A stretch of 64,000 bases of DNA from Vitellaria paradoxa. Lineage: Eukaryota; Streptophyta; Magnoliopsida; Ericales; Sapotaceae. The notes beneath the pieces are model-generated. The model saw nothing but the letters and a program-made list of their open reading frames with translations, was not told the origin of the DNA and did not search any database. Positions within the stretch are counted from its first letter, which is position 1. Every line of letters begins with the position of its first letter. The stretch spans positions 186,001 to 250,000 of the forward strand of contig JAINTL010000053.1 of the NCBI GenBank assembly GCA_019916065.1, written 5' to 3'. Position numbers and translations under genes: made by a program. Positions 23,779 to 37,100 of this stretch are shown in pieces.

Positions 23779-25240
23779 TGTTCCTTAGTTACCTTACTGA
23801 TATATTCGTTAAAGAGAAATATGTATGTTTATATGAAGATGGATTAATTGCATATAGGTACGTTTTGGCAGGTGTAGTGCGGGTTGTGATCATGAAAGGA
23901 AGAAATAAAAGATGATAGATATTGGCGGTTGGGTGGAGAAGAATTAAGATTGGGAGAGGATGTGGGGAATGACTAGGTTAATTAGTTTGGGAAAATGGAG
24001 ATGGGAATTGGAATTTGGAAAAGAAGTTGCTGAATGGAGTTAAAAGACTGGTGAAACGTGTGGTGAGGCGAGTTTGTAGATTGATTTGATGACGAAAGAG
24101 TGGAGAGGATGATATAATTGGAATGAGTGGACACCCACTAATTCCGTTGAATCAGTGGTTCACAAAGACTAGCGCCCCATGTTCTTGTTATTGAAGTCCA
24201 AGTTTGATATATATATATATATATATATATGTGAGGATCCTGTTAATTTGCACCTATTTCGACTCTAAGTGATTGGATACTCTGAATATATATATATATA
24301 TGAACGAGAGAAGCATTGCATTGATGGATGATGACAACATTCTGAAGGTGGAACTGGTGAGTTGGAACAAATAAAAGGAAAGATGATGGCCGGCCAGCCT
24401 TCGATTGGAAGATCAGTAGGAAGTAGTCAACTTGGTATCCACAAAGAATCGGTGGAACGCACAAACAAACAGATACTGATAAGAGATAATTTTATGGGAC
24501 GGAGAGAGCTAGAAGCATAACCTAAGATTAATTTTGGCCTCAACTGCCAACTAATGTCACTCATTTCCAATTCAAAATTTTGGGCAGTTCTGTGACGGAA
24601 GAATGGAAGTAAATTGGAAATAAATGAATTATACATTCATATATATATATATATATATAAATGTATATAAGGATTGTGAAAAGAAAAAAAATTAGCAGAT
24701 TTGGCCGAATGAATGAGTATAGCTTTTCTGAGGTATTGGATAGATTGTTCCTAAGCTTGTGAAAATAGTTGTACCCCCGAGGTAGTATGGAGAAATAGTA
24801 ATTCTGATTATGTGGAAATAATTTTATTCCAATTTCACTGAACTAATGCATCCAAAGTAGAAAATACAAATAGGACAAATATGTTTTTGTATATATATAT
24901 ATATATATACACTTAAAATTAGATGGATTGAAATTGTAAATAAAATTTTAATTTTATTAAAAAAAAACGTAATTTTATTTAATTTTATAAAAATAAATAG
25001 AAAAAGAGTATTCAATCAAAACTGACTTGTAAGTAATTTAGAATTAAAATTTTGTTGGATTGAGTTTAAAAGTTGTCGCATTTAACCAATTAAATGCAAC
25101 CACTGCCTGCAACTCAGCCGTAACCATTGAGATCCAACCGAATCCTTTACACTTGAAAAAGAAAATAGAAAAAAAAAAAAGTCAGATTAGTTGTATATTT
25201 GAATTATTCGGGTATTTAATCCACCGACAATGAAAACAAA
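23779..25240. other. CML upstream region and AT-rich spacer
   Basis: Region 5' of the CML gene (which reads leftwards). (TA)n runs at 24208-24230, 24288-24301, 24637-24658 and 24890-24909. The only other stretch is moderately GC-balanced (24120-24600) without a convincing frame. No TATA box assigned. Confidence 0.4.
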
Positions 25241-26262
25241 TTAAGCCCAAGTACCTGAGCTTCTTTTTCTTTTATTTTTTTTTCCTATTTTCTGTTTTTT
25301 TTTTTTTTTTTTTTTTTCCTTTCCAAACTAAATTATATACCTCTTGTTCTCGGATTCGAATATCCCCACCCAAATTTATATCTATTGGAATTGATTGAGT
25401 TGGATTACAATATATATCTTATGTATATAACTACGCTTGGAATAATAAAAAGTGAGATAAATTAAGATAATTTGTGAGTTCGTAATTCGTATAATGAGAT
25501 AAAAAGTGAATAATTTTTATAAATTTTTTAAAATTTTTTAACATTTTTTAATAAACCAAACGCAACTTAAATTATCTTAATTTAAGTTGAATTAAGCCCA
25601 AGTACCTGAGCTTCTTTTTCTTTTATTTTTTTTTTCTATTTTCTGTTATTTTTTTTCCTTTCCAAACTAAATTATATGCCTCTCTTAGTTTGTTCTCGGA
25701 TTTGAATAACCCCACCCAAATTTATATCTATTGGAATTGATTGAGTTGGATTACGATATATATCTTATGTATATAACTACGCTTGGAATAATAAAAAGTG
25801 AGATAAATTAAGATAATTTGTGAGTTCGTAATTCGTGTAATGAGATAAAAAGTGAATAATTTTTATAGATTTTTTAAAATTTTTTAGCATTTTTTAATAA
25901 ACCAAACGCAACTTAAATTATCTTAATTTAAGTTGAATTAAGCCCAAGTACCTGAGCTTCTTTTTCTTTTATTTTTTTTTCTATTTTCTTTTTTTTTTTC
26001 CTTTCCAAACTAAATTATATGCCTCTCTTAGTTTGTTCTCGGATTCGAATATCCCCACCCAAATTTATATCTATTGGAATTGATTGAGTTGGATTACGAT
26101 ATATATCTTATGTATATAACTACGCTTGGAATAATAAAAAGTGAGATAAATTAAGATAATTTATGAGTTTGTAATTCATGTAATGAGATAAAAAGTGAAT
26201 AATTTTTATAGATTTTTCAAAATTTTTTAGCATTTTTTAATAAACCAAACGTAACTTAAAGC
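25241..26262. repeat. Three tandem copies of a ~348-bp unit
   Basis: TTAAGCCCAAGTACCTGAGC begins units at 25241, 25592 and 25938 (spacing 351 and 346). Each unit runs through a poly-T/C tract, TTCCAAACTAAATTATATGC, TCGGATTCGAATATCCCCAC, GGAATTGATTGAGTTGGATT, CTACGCTTGGAATAATAAAA, GTGAGATAAATTAAGATAAT and TTTTTTAATAAACCAAACG. Copies are very similar apart from the poly-T length, so the triplication is recent. The second half resembles an AT-rich MITE with CGTTTGG/CCAAACG ends. Confidence 0.95.
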
Positions 26263-27427
26263 AAAATTGGTCCTTTGTTGACGACGGGGCTCGCTTACGA
26301 ATTCTGTTAATTTTTTTCCCTCCTTTTGTTTTTCCCCTCCTTTATAACTATTGAACTAAGAGAATAAAAAAATCATTAAATTATAATTAGAAGTGAAACA
26401 TTTCTCCATATAATACCCTCATAGGTTTAGAGAGCGTTTGATTGGTAAAAAATACGACGACAGTACAAAAATTTGATATAAAAATGATAAGTGATAAAAT
26501 TTAATTAAAAAAAATACACAAAGTTCTAGAAGTTGGTGAATTTAGATAAACCAAATACCCCCAAAGTCGTGAATGAAACATGAACTTTCCCATGAGGTCT
26601 CCTTTTCAGGTCATCCACCAAACCCGGCCCATTATCTTTTGGGTCTCCCAATATCATCGATACTAGCAGGGCCCGCGCGTTGATGTGAGATTTTATAATA
26701 TATATTCATGGTAAATGAAAGAAATGAGTTTATATGCAGAATATAATGTAATATTAAAACAAAAGCAACCTTAATGTTTAAGTACTTAAAAAAAATAAAT
26801 ATAGTTTAAATATCTCTTCAACGGCAAAATGATTCACTGTAAATTTATGACAATAAAAAGTACAACACATGTCTATTCTACAAAAAAAAAAAAAAAATGT
26901 GTGACACATGGTGTTAAATTGTCAATAATTCTTTTGATTTTTGATGTAAAAATAATATTTAATATTCAAACACTTTAAATAAAGAAAAAAAAAAACTTTC
27001 AAATAGCTTTATCGACAATAAAATGGTCCACTATAATTTAATAAAAAAAAAGTGGCACTGGTTGATCCTTCAAAAAAAATACAAAAATAAAACAAAATAA
27101 AAAAGCAAAACACGTGTCATAACACAACTGTTCTCAAGGATTTAAAGTGTAAAATAATATTTGATTTTGAAATACTAAAAAAGAATAGGAAAAAAAATTC
27201 AAATACTCATAACAATAGTAAAATGGTCTAGTACGAACTTAACAAAAAGAGAGGCTGAAATTATAAAAGAAAAATAATTCTCTCTATTTTTGCTTTTTTA
27301 TTCTTTTTCACTTCTATTAAATTATGAATTAATACATGAAAAGAATTTTTTTAGCCCAAGGTAGCTAGCCTTAGCATGTCCAAATAAATCAAAAGTTAAC
27401 TTACCAAAAAAAAGAATCCAAAAGTTA
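26263..27427. other. AT-rich spacer, no gene
   Basis: Contains three loosely repeated stretches with AAATGGTCCACTATAA.., ACACGTGTCATAA and TTCAAATAC.. (near 26820, 27010 and 27220), probably an old degenerate tandem repeat of about 200 bp. Nothing coding. Confidence 0.35.
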
Positions 27428-27644
27428 TAGTAATGTTACACCTATACCCTTCTTATACTCTACTGATTATAACGGGTTATAATCAGTATAATTAATTAAA
27501 AATTCATCACAGTCACACGTAAAAGGTGCATGACACTCAACGGTTGTGATGATTTTAAGAAGAATGCACTGCTCATGACTCGTCATAACTCAGTAGGGAG
27601 TGTAAGAAAAATGTAAGAAAGAAGGTTTAAGTGTAGTATTAGTT
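27428..27644. mobile_element. MULE-type MITE with 9-bp target duplication
   Basis: 217 bp flanked by perfect CAAAAGTTA direct repeats at 27419-27427 and 27645-27653. Inverted ends (TAGTAATGTTACACC.. and ..GTGTAGTATTAGTT) continue as TTCTTATACTCTACTGATTATAACGGG against its complement on the right. A second member lies at 34152-34373 in LOX-A. A 9-bp duplication is the mark of Mutator-like elements. Confidence 0.8.
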
Positions 27645-28170
27645 CAAAAGTTAACAAACAAGTGTTGGCAATGTTTCAAGGTGCAAGTGTGCCCTTCATA
27701 AGTTTCGAATCATCACCAAGCGAATTGGTAACGCACGCTTTCAAATCATCCACAAACCAGAATCCATTACGTACGGTCAAAATATGGAATAACCATGGAC
27801 CAGTTAGTTCATCAAAAAATACAAGGAAACAACGGTCGTATTAGAAAATTTTAATATTTTTAAATTTTGCTTTTCAAATACATTCGTCCAGCTATGTATG
27901 TAAATGTAATCATACAAACAGCTGATCCTCAACAGCTAGAAATTCAAGAGATATTGGTCAAGTAATTACCGTTTAAAAAGTTTTAATCTTTCATTTTTAC
28001 GGAAACCCTGCATCAAAGCAATGAATCTGATCCACTGCTAAAGAAAAAAAATATAAGCACAAAACTTTTCTTTTATCGTACGAGAACTTTCTCTTTTAGA
28101 TCTCCAATCACATTGCACTAAATTTATCGTTTCCTCCAAATGCAAGTAATCCTCCTCCTACCTCGAGTAC

Positions 28171-28181
28171 TATATATAAAA
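28171..28181 (+). promoter_or_regulatory. TATA box of LOX-A
   Basis: TATATATAAAA about 150 bp before the LOX-A ATG. It is conserved at the same distance in LOX-B (GAGTACTATATATAAA in both). Upstream homology between the two genes starts near 27660/45840, so the proximal promoter was duplicated with the gene. A (GA)n run lies in the 5' UTR (28293-28321). Confidence 0.6.
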
Positions 28182-28274
28182 TTCCCCTGCAATGCATCAA
28201 CTACAGAGATCAAGCAAAACTAGCTAGGAAAAAAGAAAGAAAAAAAGTTAAAAAAAAAAATTATATATAAATAC

Positions 28275-28325
<51 letters not shown>

Positions 28326-28327
28326 TT

Positions 28328-31300
28328 ATGGAACAACAGGGAAGCATGTGTTCTCCTCTCCAGAATTGCCATCGTGCTGAGAATTTAACCAAAATAAAGG
28401 GAAAAATCATCGTTCAACAAAGCCAGGGAGAATCGACTCCAGGATGGGCAGCTTCAGTTAAGCTCTACAGTAGCTCAGTAATCGACTCCGGTGAGTAAAT
28501 CGATTGATGATTGTAAAAGGGCATTCTATTTAATCTGCTGGGTTTGATTTTTCTATGACATCAGAACTTTCTTTCCTGTTTTCTAAACTAGCATGATTTT
28601 GATGGTTTGTGGGTAAAAATGAAACATGCAGACACTGGTAAAGGGAAAGTTGAGTGGGAGCTCGAGCCTCAGACGGGGGAAGACTGAAAAGAGCCATGAT
28701 GGAGTCAAAATTATTGAGTACAAAGTAGAGTTTCGCGTGGAGTCAAATTTTGGGATTCCAGGAGCTCTTCGCATAAGAAACAAGCACAAGAGTAAGTTTT
28801 TCCTGCAATCTGCTGAATTTCATGGCGCTTCTTCGGGTGCTGGCAGTTGGAACATTCGTTTTTACTGCCACTCCTGGGTTTATCCATATCAGCAAACAAA
28901 GACTGACCGGCTCTTCTTCTCAAACACTGTAAGTTGCACTAATTAAGAAAGATTGATACGGGAGCACTACTTGGATATTTTCAGTTGTTGGATTGCTGTG
29001 TCCGGATATATTGAACGTATCTGGATAGGAGTTTACCAATTTTGGATATATGGATGAGACAAGTAATCATTGAATGTAGTTTTATACACAGATATCTAGA
29101 TAATTAATACAGTATTCAGGTAGTACTTTAGTATATCCGCATGACTCACACAGTATTCCTATTTCGAAGAGATAGGGATACGCACAATTTAGTTAAATTT
29201 TAATTTTCGAATTGTGTTGATCAAATTTAAAAAGTTTGATTTAGTTATTATTTTAATAATAGTCGATTCAATTAATTTTTGTAAAAATAATAGTTATCTG
29301 TTTTGGTTATAATTTTAAAATTTTAAAACCAAGTAAATCGACTTAACCGAATTAAAAAATACTTAATATTTAAAAAATATATATAATTAACTTGTCTTTT
29401 GAATACACTTGAATTTTGAAATTCTATAATTTTTAAAATTTCACGGAGAACTATTAAAGTGTTGTCGAATTGTTATTTCTTACTCATTCTCAGTGACTTA
29501 ACAAATAATTATAATATTAAATACACTTGACTTTTAAAATTTCATGACTTTTGAATTATTTATGGTTAAATATATTACTCAGATCGTTAATATACACTCT
29601 ACCTATTCAGCTTTGTTTCCATTTAATCACTTTCCTAAAATAACAATTGATTTGAAGGATCTAACTATTGGTTTACTTGTCTGCCAAAAGTAACTGAATA
29701 CCAAATAAAAAGAAAATGTGAGCTTTGCTTGTTTGTCAAATTTTAATGCTTCGATGACATTATACCTTTTGTTAAACTTAAAATAAAAATATCGTTATTT
29801 TATCTTTATAATTAAATTATAAAAAATATATTTAAAATTATAAACTTATTTATTTTGATTTGGTTAATATTTGGTTAGTATATATTATTTGGTCAATTTA
29901 ATTATCATTTATAATTTTTAAAAATATTTTATTCAGTTATAAAAATTATAATTTTTGAATTATACTAATCGATACTCATTTGTACTAACATGGCCATATA
30001 GGACATGACTTGAGTAAATCTAGACAGCTAACTGCCGAAAAAATTCAGTATTCGAATATGACTTGAATGTTTAGTGACATGGCAGCAGTATTATTTTTAT
30101 TAATAATGAAAGTCCCAGTACAAGTATCCAACACAAATAACGAAGAGTTGAAACTAAGAGACATTCATAGTTGAAATTCAATTCAAAACAATCACCCACC
30201 ACACGAACACAAAGATTTGTTAACAAGGGAAAAAAACTCGTTTGAACCTAAAGGAGAAACAACTCCGGATCCGTAAGTGAATTAGTCTAAAAATCTTCAC
30301 TATGTAAAAATGAGGTTACAAGGTGTTCAAGGAGAGTTTTACAAGTTTTTCCAACCAAATCCCATTAATCTACTTGTACATCAATCCCCTAACCTTGCTT
30401 GCTAGCCAACCCATAACTCACCTTAAAACTGTGAAGATTCTAACCTTCAATCCATGAAGAACCAACTCCTCAATCTGATACCACACCACAGATTTGAGCT
30501 TCAAATAATTGGATTGCTACCCAAGATGGTAAGAATCACCTTGACGTTGGATGAGATCCAAGCCCTAGGTCATCCTCTCAGCTTTTTGCCCAAGGAAGTA
30601 AGAGTGAGCTGCACAGGTCCAAAAAACTTAGGTCTGAAAAGAAATCTTTGCTTTTTATATCACAGAAAAAGGGTAAAAAAGTCATTTAGGTTTAGTTAAA
30701 ATTTTCTGCGCTGACAGGCAGGGGAAGCTTTTGGGCAAGAGCTTTCCTACTCATGCTCACGAGGTATACTGGATACACACTGGACAGAAATCTAATGTGT
30801 TCCAGATGAAAAGAGAATCTCGTGGGCACGAGCTGCCTTGCTCAAGCTCGTGAACCTTCTTTCACAAAAACAGAGAATAGGATCAAGACTTGATCAAAGT
30901 AACAACCACCTCTTCAACTAACATTCTCCCAACTTGTTTCAAATATTCACAAACACTCTTTGGCAAGTATTTATGAACAATTTCCACAAACTTGTGACAT
31001 TTAAGAAATAAATACAATCAAAGTGTTTGCTTGGAAATTTCCAATTAAAAAAACCTATACAAACACTAACAAATAATAATAATAATTTATTTAATTATTA
31101 TTACTATGGTTACATTTACTACTATTTTAATAAAAATAACTGACATAACTGTTCATAAATGCAGATGCAACTGTCTATCGCATCCATAAAGTTTAAAGGT
31201 TTTTGTTTTGTCGTTAAAAAACAAAATCTTTTTTTATATTACATTTCTGTAACAAGGCAAACTTTAATTTTGTCTTGATTTCGCAAGGGTCAAGTGAAGC

Positions 31301-33277
31301 GAGGGAATTTGCACATTCTTTGTGTTGCATTGCACAATACAAGAGTGAATTTTATCTTGATGAAAGTGGTGTCACTGCACACTTGAAACAAATCCTATTT
31401 ATCTAAATTATTGCATTACACAATATAAGAGCGAATTTTACCTTATGAAGTAAATTTTATTTATCTAAACTACTAATTTTTAACACCAGACGGCATAAAT
31501 TTTATTAAGAATACAAGTTAAACGCTTCACAACATAAATATATTCATAAAATACAACCTAAAAAGTTATTATTTGTTCTATAGAATAAATATATTGATCT
31601 TTAAATTATATCTAAAAATTATTGAGATTTAAAGGAAAATTAAAAAAAAAAACAAAAATTAATGGATAGAAGTTCGGCATCATCGGTCACAAGTCTCTGT
31701 CCTTAGCTCCAAGCTTTTGAAGGGTGTCTAATTTTTAACGAATAATAAGATAAAAAGACAAGTTTTCAGAATACCATCGTAGAAGTGTCAGTAACGTTTA
31801 TATGAGTTGCTTCCCTAATTTTTCGAATGCTTTCAAACCTTAAAAATTAAAGCATGTTGCTGAGTGTAGAGTCATCTCCCAAGCCGTACGCCAGAAGGTT
31901 TGGTCAAACTGAGGATGGAGGAACTTGCTAGCCTAAGAGAAGGCCATGAAATTGAGGATCCATCCGAAGCAGGAACAGGGGAATGGGTTCGAATCTACGG
32001 CTACGATAACTCTAATGATGTTGCCCATCCAAACATGCCGTATCCCCGCAGGGGAAGAACTAAAAAATCTGACAGCAACCAAGCTGGTATCCTACCTAAT
32101 TAAGTGACATTTGATTTATTTTTTTATTTTTTATTTTTAGTTTGTGTGTAAAAAATTTCAAAACATTAAAATAAAAAATATTCTATTTTTCTTATTTAAA
32201 CATTTTTCTTATTTTTAGTTAAAAATTTTTAAAATAATTTTTTACTATTTTTTATTTTATCTAAACTCATTTTTAATTTTTTAAAATAAATTTTAAAAAT
32301 ACAAATAATCAAATGAGTTTTGAACTGTTTTCTTGATTTTCTTTATTTTCAAAAATATAAAATAAAAAAAGAGTTCATAACGAAAAATGAAAAATAAAAA
32401 TAAGAAACACAAAATAAAAAATAAAACCAAATTGACACCTTAATTTTCCTAATTTCGTGATTAGGATAGAGAATATCAACTTTCGAGTTTGCTAACAAGT
32501 TCACTGATGATGAATATATATATATATATATATTGCAGAAGGATTCAAGTTAGATGTATACGTGCCCCCTGACGAGCGGCTGAGCCCCAGGGAAATGTCA
32601 GAGCTGATATCGAATTCAATCCAGGCATTTGTACATTTCCTTCTACCTGAGGCAGAACTGTGGTTGGACAATGGTACTAAGTCAGACGATCAAGTCCCTT
32701 CTGGCGAGAAAATGTCAGAAGAGCCCAAATCGGATCCGAACCAGGCAACTAATGAGGCAAGATCGTCGTCGGATAAGGACACCAAAGAGAATAATAATTT
32801 TAGGTGTTTTGACGACATACTCGAGATGTACAAGAATAGCAGCAAAAACCCAGGGGAAAGATGGGTTGAAGAGAAATTAAAGGGCAGGGTAACGAATGAC
32901 ATTCTCGACAAGATTGTGCGAGCGAGCACAAAGGAATCAAAAGAATGTCCAAAACCTCGAATCATAGCAGGTGATATCATCTTTACCAGAGAATGCATAA
33001 CATCTGCAGAATATAAGTTGTTCATATATATATATATATATATATTTAATAAAAATTCACAGAAAGAGAAATGGCATGGACGGATGATAGGGAATTCGCA
33101 CGCCAGATGCTTGCAGGAACCAATCCAGTTGTAATTCGGCGCTTGGACTATGAGGTATGATCAAAACCTGCGCTGTGTTAACATTCCCTAGAGACTCTAA
33201 CCGGTAAGTTGTGCCTAGTAAAATTTTCGGGCCTATTATGGAGCACAACAGTTGCTACCGCTTTGCTTTAGTGATGT

Positions 33278-33308
<31 letters not shown>

Positions 33309-34085
33309 TTTGTTTGTATTCAAAAAATTTGAAAAATTGGTAACAAAAAACTAACATAAGCAAAAAATTATATTTTTAGTCTCATTTTTTTCTTTTATAA
33401 ACATTTTATTAATTTGTCCATATTTTTTTCCTTTATATCACTTATCGATTTTTGTTGCATCATATTAAAATAAATTATTTTATTTAAATATTTTATTACT
33501 AAAATTATTTCAATAAATAATTTGTTATAATGATTTATTTTATTAAATTAAAATTAGTTTTTATTTAAATGATTTATTTTATTAGATTATATTACTCTCA
33601 ATAAATAATTACATATTAATATATTTATTTTCTTAAAATGATTTATTTTATTAAAATATTTTTAGATTATATTAATTTTAATTAATAAAAGAATAATTTA
33701 TTATTAAGCTATGTTATCCAATATAATGCTTATTAAAAATTATTTATTATTAAAAATAAATATTATATTTTACATTAAATTAATTAATTTAAATATATTA
33801 TTAAATTCAATTAATTTTGTAAAAAAGTTTAATAAAATTAAATATTCTAATAAAATAAAATTAATTACTGTAAACAAAATTATGTTATCAATCATGTTTT
33901 CTATTTTTGTTTTAGAGAAAAGGGACAATTAGAAAAAAAAAAGGGGGGGACAATTAGAACAAAAAAATTGAAAACAAAAATAAATAAACTTTAAACCTAA
34001 GTTAAAAATAAATAAATAAATGTAAACAAAATAGACGTTTGTTGAACTTTTTTCCCATCCGCTCATGTATTTTATGAAATAGCAG

Positions 34086-34119
<34 letters not shown>

Positions 34120-37100
34120 CTTTACACCATTAGTGATATATTTAAAAAAAATAGTAATGCTATACTTACACTTTATCTCTAACGTTTTTCTTACACTCCA
34201 CTGGTTATGACAGGTCATGACAAATATAATTTAATTGAAAATCATCATAGTCGTATGTAGAAAGTGACATTCAAAGGTTGTAATGATTTTGAACGGAATA
34301 CACTGGTCATGACCCGTTATAATTAGTGGAGTGCAAGAAGGGTGTAAGAAAGAGGATATAAATGTAATATTAATTTAAAAAAAAAATTGGTTTCCAAATT
34401 GCGAGATGGACAGACGTGGACTAAAACGGAGAGTTCTATCAAGAAAGAAGAAATCGCGAAAATACTCTACAAGCTCATTCGTCAGCAGGTGATCATCTCT
34501 CTTCCTCTCTCTATCTCTTTCCGATTTCATGTGCTTTAAGGGTGTGTTTGTTTGCTAACGTGAGACTCGAAATTGAATTCATCGTATGCGAATTCTACAA
34601 ATCTCATATTTTGGAAGTATTTTGTTTATTAAAAACTAACAACAATTTAAAAAGTATTTTAAAATTTTTAAAATTCTTTAACACATTTTTATCCATATTG
34701 TACTTATTAAAATTTTCATAAATTTTTATATATATGTACATATCCCAATAAATTTTTATAACCTTAATACTTTTCTTTGCAAACTCCAATAATGTTTTCA
34801 CAAAGTCTAATAACTTTTTAATAAATTTTACTATAAATTCATGAGAACGGACTTAAAAAATCATTCTCACAGTTTCTCTTTCTAACTTTTTTTCACACTG
34901 AAGTCAAAAAATTCAATAATTTTCAAAAGAATTCCGAAATAAACCCATAGAAATGGATCTAAAAAACTGTTTTTCACGGTTTCTATCTCAAACTTTTTAT
35001 CGTAAAGGTTCAAAGGTTACACTGTTCATATCCAAAAAATGTGATTTTGGTTAAAAAAAATCAAATGCTAAAAGTTATCCAAAATCACATCTTTTTTTTT
35101 TTTTCTTGATTTTGAACCATTCCAAACACTATCTTAATGACAAAAAAGAAAAAAATTATCAATGTTTTCTTGATGTTGTTAATCTCTCAAAATATGAAAT
35201 CAGAAATATATAAAAGTAAAATAACACAACCCAACTCTTGAATTTAATTTCAGCCAAAATCTAATCGCCTCTCCTTAATTTCAAGTGTTTGTAAAAGAAT
35301 TTTTTATTTTTTTATATGCAAAAATCATCAATCTGTTAAACTTTGCCTTGCAGGCTATTGACGAAGAGACTCTTAAGATGGTGCGCTAACAATCTCTCCC
35401 TCTGTCTCTCTCCCCCCAATTTCAAATGTTTGAAAGAGAATTTTTTTATTTTATTTTATGACATATAAAAATAATCTCTCTTGACTTGCCTTGTAGGCTA
35501 TTAACAAAGAGACTCCTGAGCCGGTAACCGAGACTTCTGAGCCGGTAACCATCTCTCTCTCTCTCTCTGTGCCCAGTTTGACACAGTTTCAAGTGTTTGT
35601 AAGAGAATTTTTCGATACACAGATATCATACTCCATCTTAGATGGCCTTGCTGACGAAAAGATGCTTAAGCCGGTAACCATCTCTCTCTCTCTCTTCCCA
35701 ATTTCAAGTGTCTGTATGATAAATTTTTAATACACAGCCTCTGTCTTGAATTGCCTTGCAGATTGCTGACGAAGAGATTCTTAAGCTGGTAACCATTTCT
35801 CCCTCTCTCTCTCTCTCTCTCTTCCCAATTTCAAGTATTTGTAAGATAATTTTTTAACACCAGCCTCTATCTTGAATTGCCTTGCAGATTACCGACAAAG
35901 AGATTCTTCAGCCAGTAACCATCTCTCTCTCTCTTCCCAATTTCAAGTGTTTGTAAAGAGAACTTTTTGTACAGAGAGATCATACTTATCTTGAATTGCC
36001 TTGCAGATTACTGACAAAGAAATTCTTAAGCCGGTAACCATCTCTCTCTCTCTCTCTTCCCAATTTCAAGTGTTTGCGAGAGAACTTTTTAATACAGAGA
36101 GGTCATACTCTGTCTTGACTTACCGAGCAGGCTATAGAAAACAATAAAGTTTTTATCTTGGATCACCTCAACTACCTAATGCCAGTTTTGGAGAAAATGC
36201 AGCAGGAAAAAGATGCTGCTCCTGCTTATGCATCTCAAACCCTACTGTTTCTAAAGAAAAATAACACTTTAACGCCACTGTCAATAGAACTCGTCCATTT
36301 TACTGATAAAGGTGAGGAGAACAGGAGAGTGTTTTATCCATCAGACAAGGGCATTGAAGGAGCAATGTGGCAAATGGCTAAAACTCACGTTGCAGTCAAT
36401 GACTCCTGTCACCACCACCTAATCAGCCACTGGTAAAAAAGTTTATTTTTAAATTACTTCATCTACCCACTAGTACTTAAATTAAATCCCAGTTGCAACC
36501 ATTCATCGATGATAAATCCATCTCCTTAACTCTTTAACAGGTTAAAAACTCATGCAGTAATCGAGCCATTCATCATTGCCACCAGGAGGCAGTTGAGCGC
36601 AATGCACCCAATCCACTGGCTATTGGCTCCTCATTTCAAAGGCACCATGCATGTAAATGCACTGGCTAGGAGTGTTCTTATAAACTCGGGTGGAATTCTG
36701 GAGAAGTTATTAGCCACGGGTAAATTTTCAATGGAGCTCTCTTCTGAGGTCTATAAAAATGATTGGAATTTTGATGAGCAAGGGCTCCTTAAGGATTTAC
36801 TCAAAAGGTACGTATGTATACAAGCAACTCCTTTTCAATGCAAGTGCAAGCACAAGCACAATCAACATCAATTTTCTGCATCAGTGGAGTTACATATATA
36901 TTTTTTTTGTCGAATAAATATTACTAAGTTAGTGGAAGAATAGGATCCTCCACATTTTATATTTGGGACGGCAAATAAACCTCTTCATTCCAAACATGAA
37001 GCATAGATAATCTCAATGCACATAGTTAATAGAAACAACTGCTTCTGTGTGTCTCTTTGCATTTCTTTCTTGTTAAGTTTGGTATTATATATAGTTAGTA

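Noticed and set aside
23422..23788. Plus-strand frames over the CML gene
   Set aside because: Shadows of the four-EF-hand gene on the minus strand.
30454..30699. 81-codon plus-strand frame in LOX-A intron 2
   Set aside because: Located in the 2.85-kb insertion, no recognisable motif, no splice context; probably part of a transposon leader or LTR.
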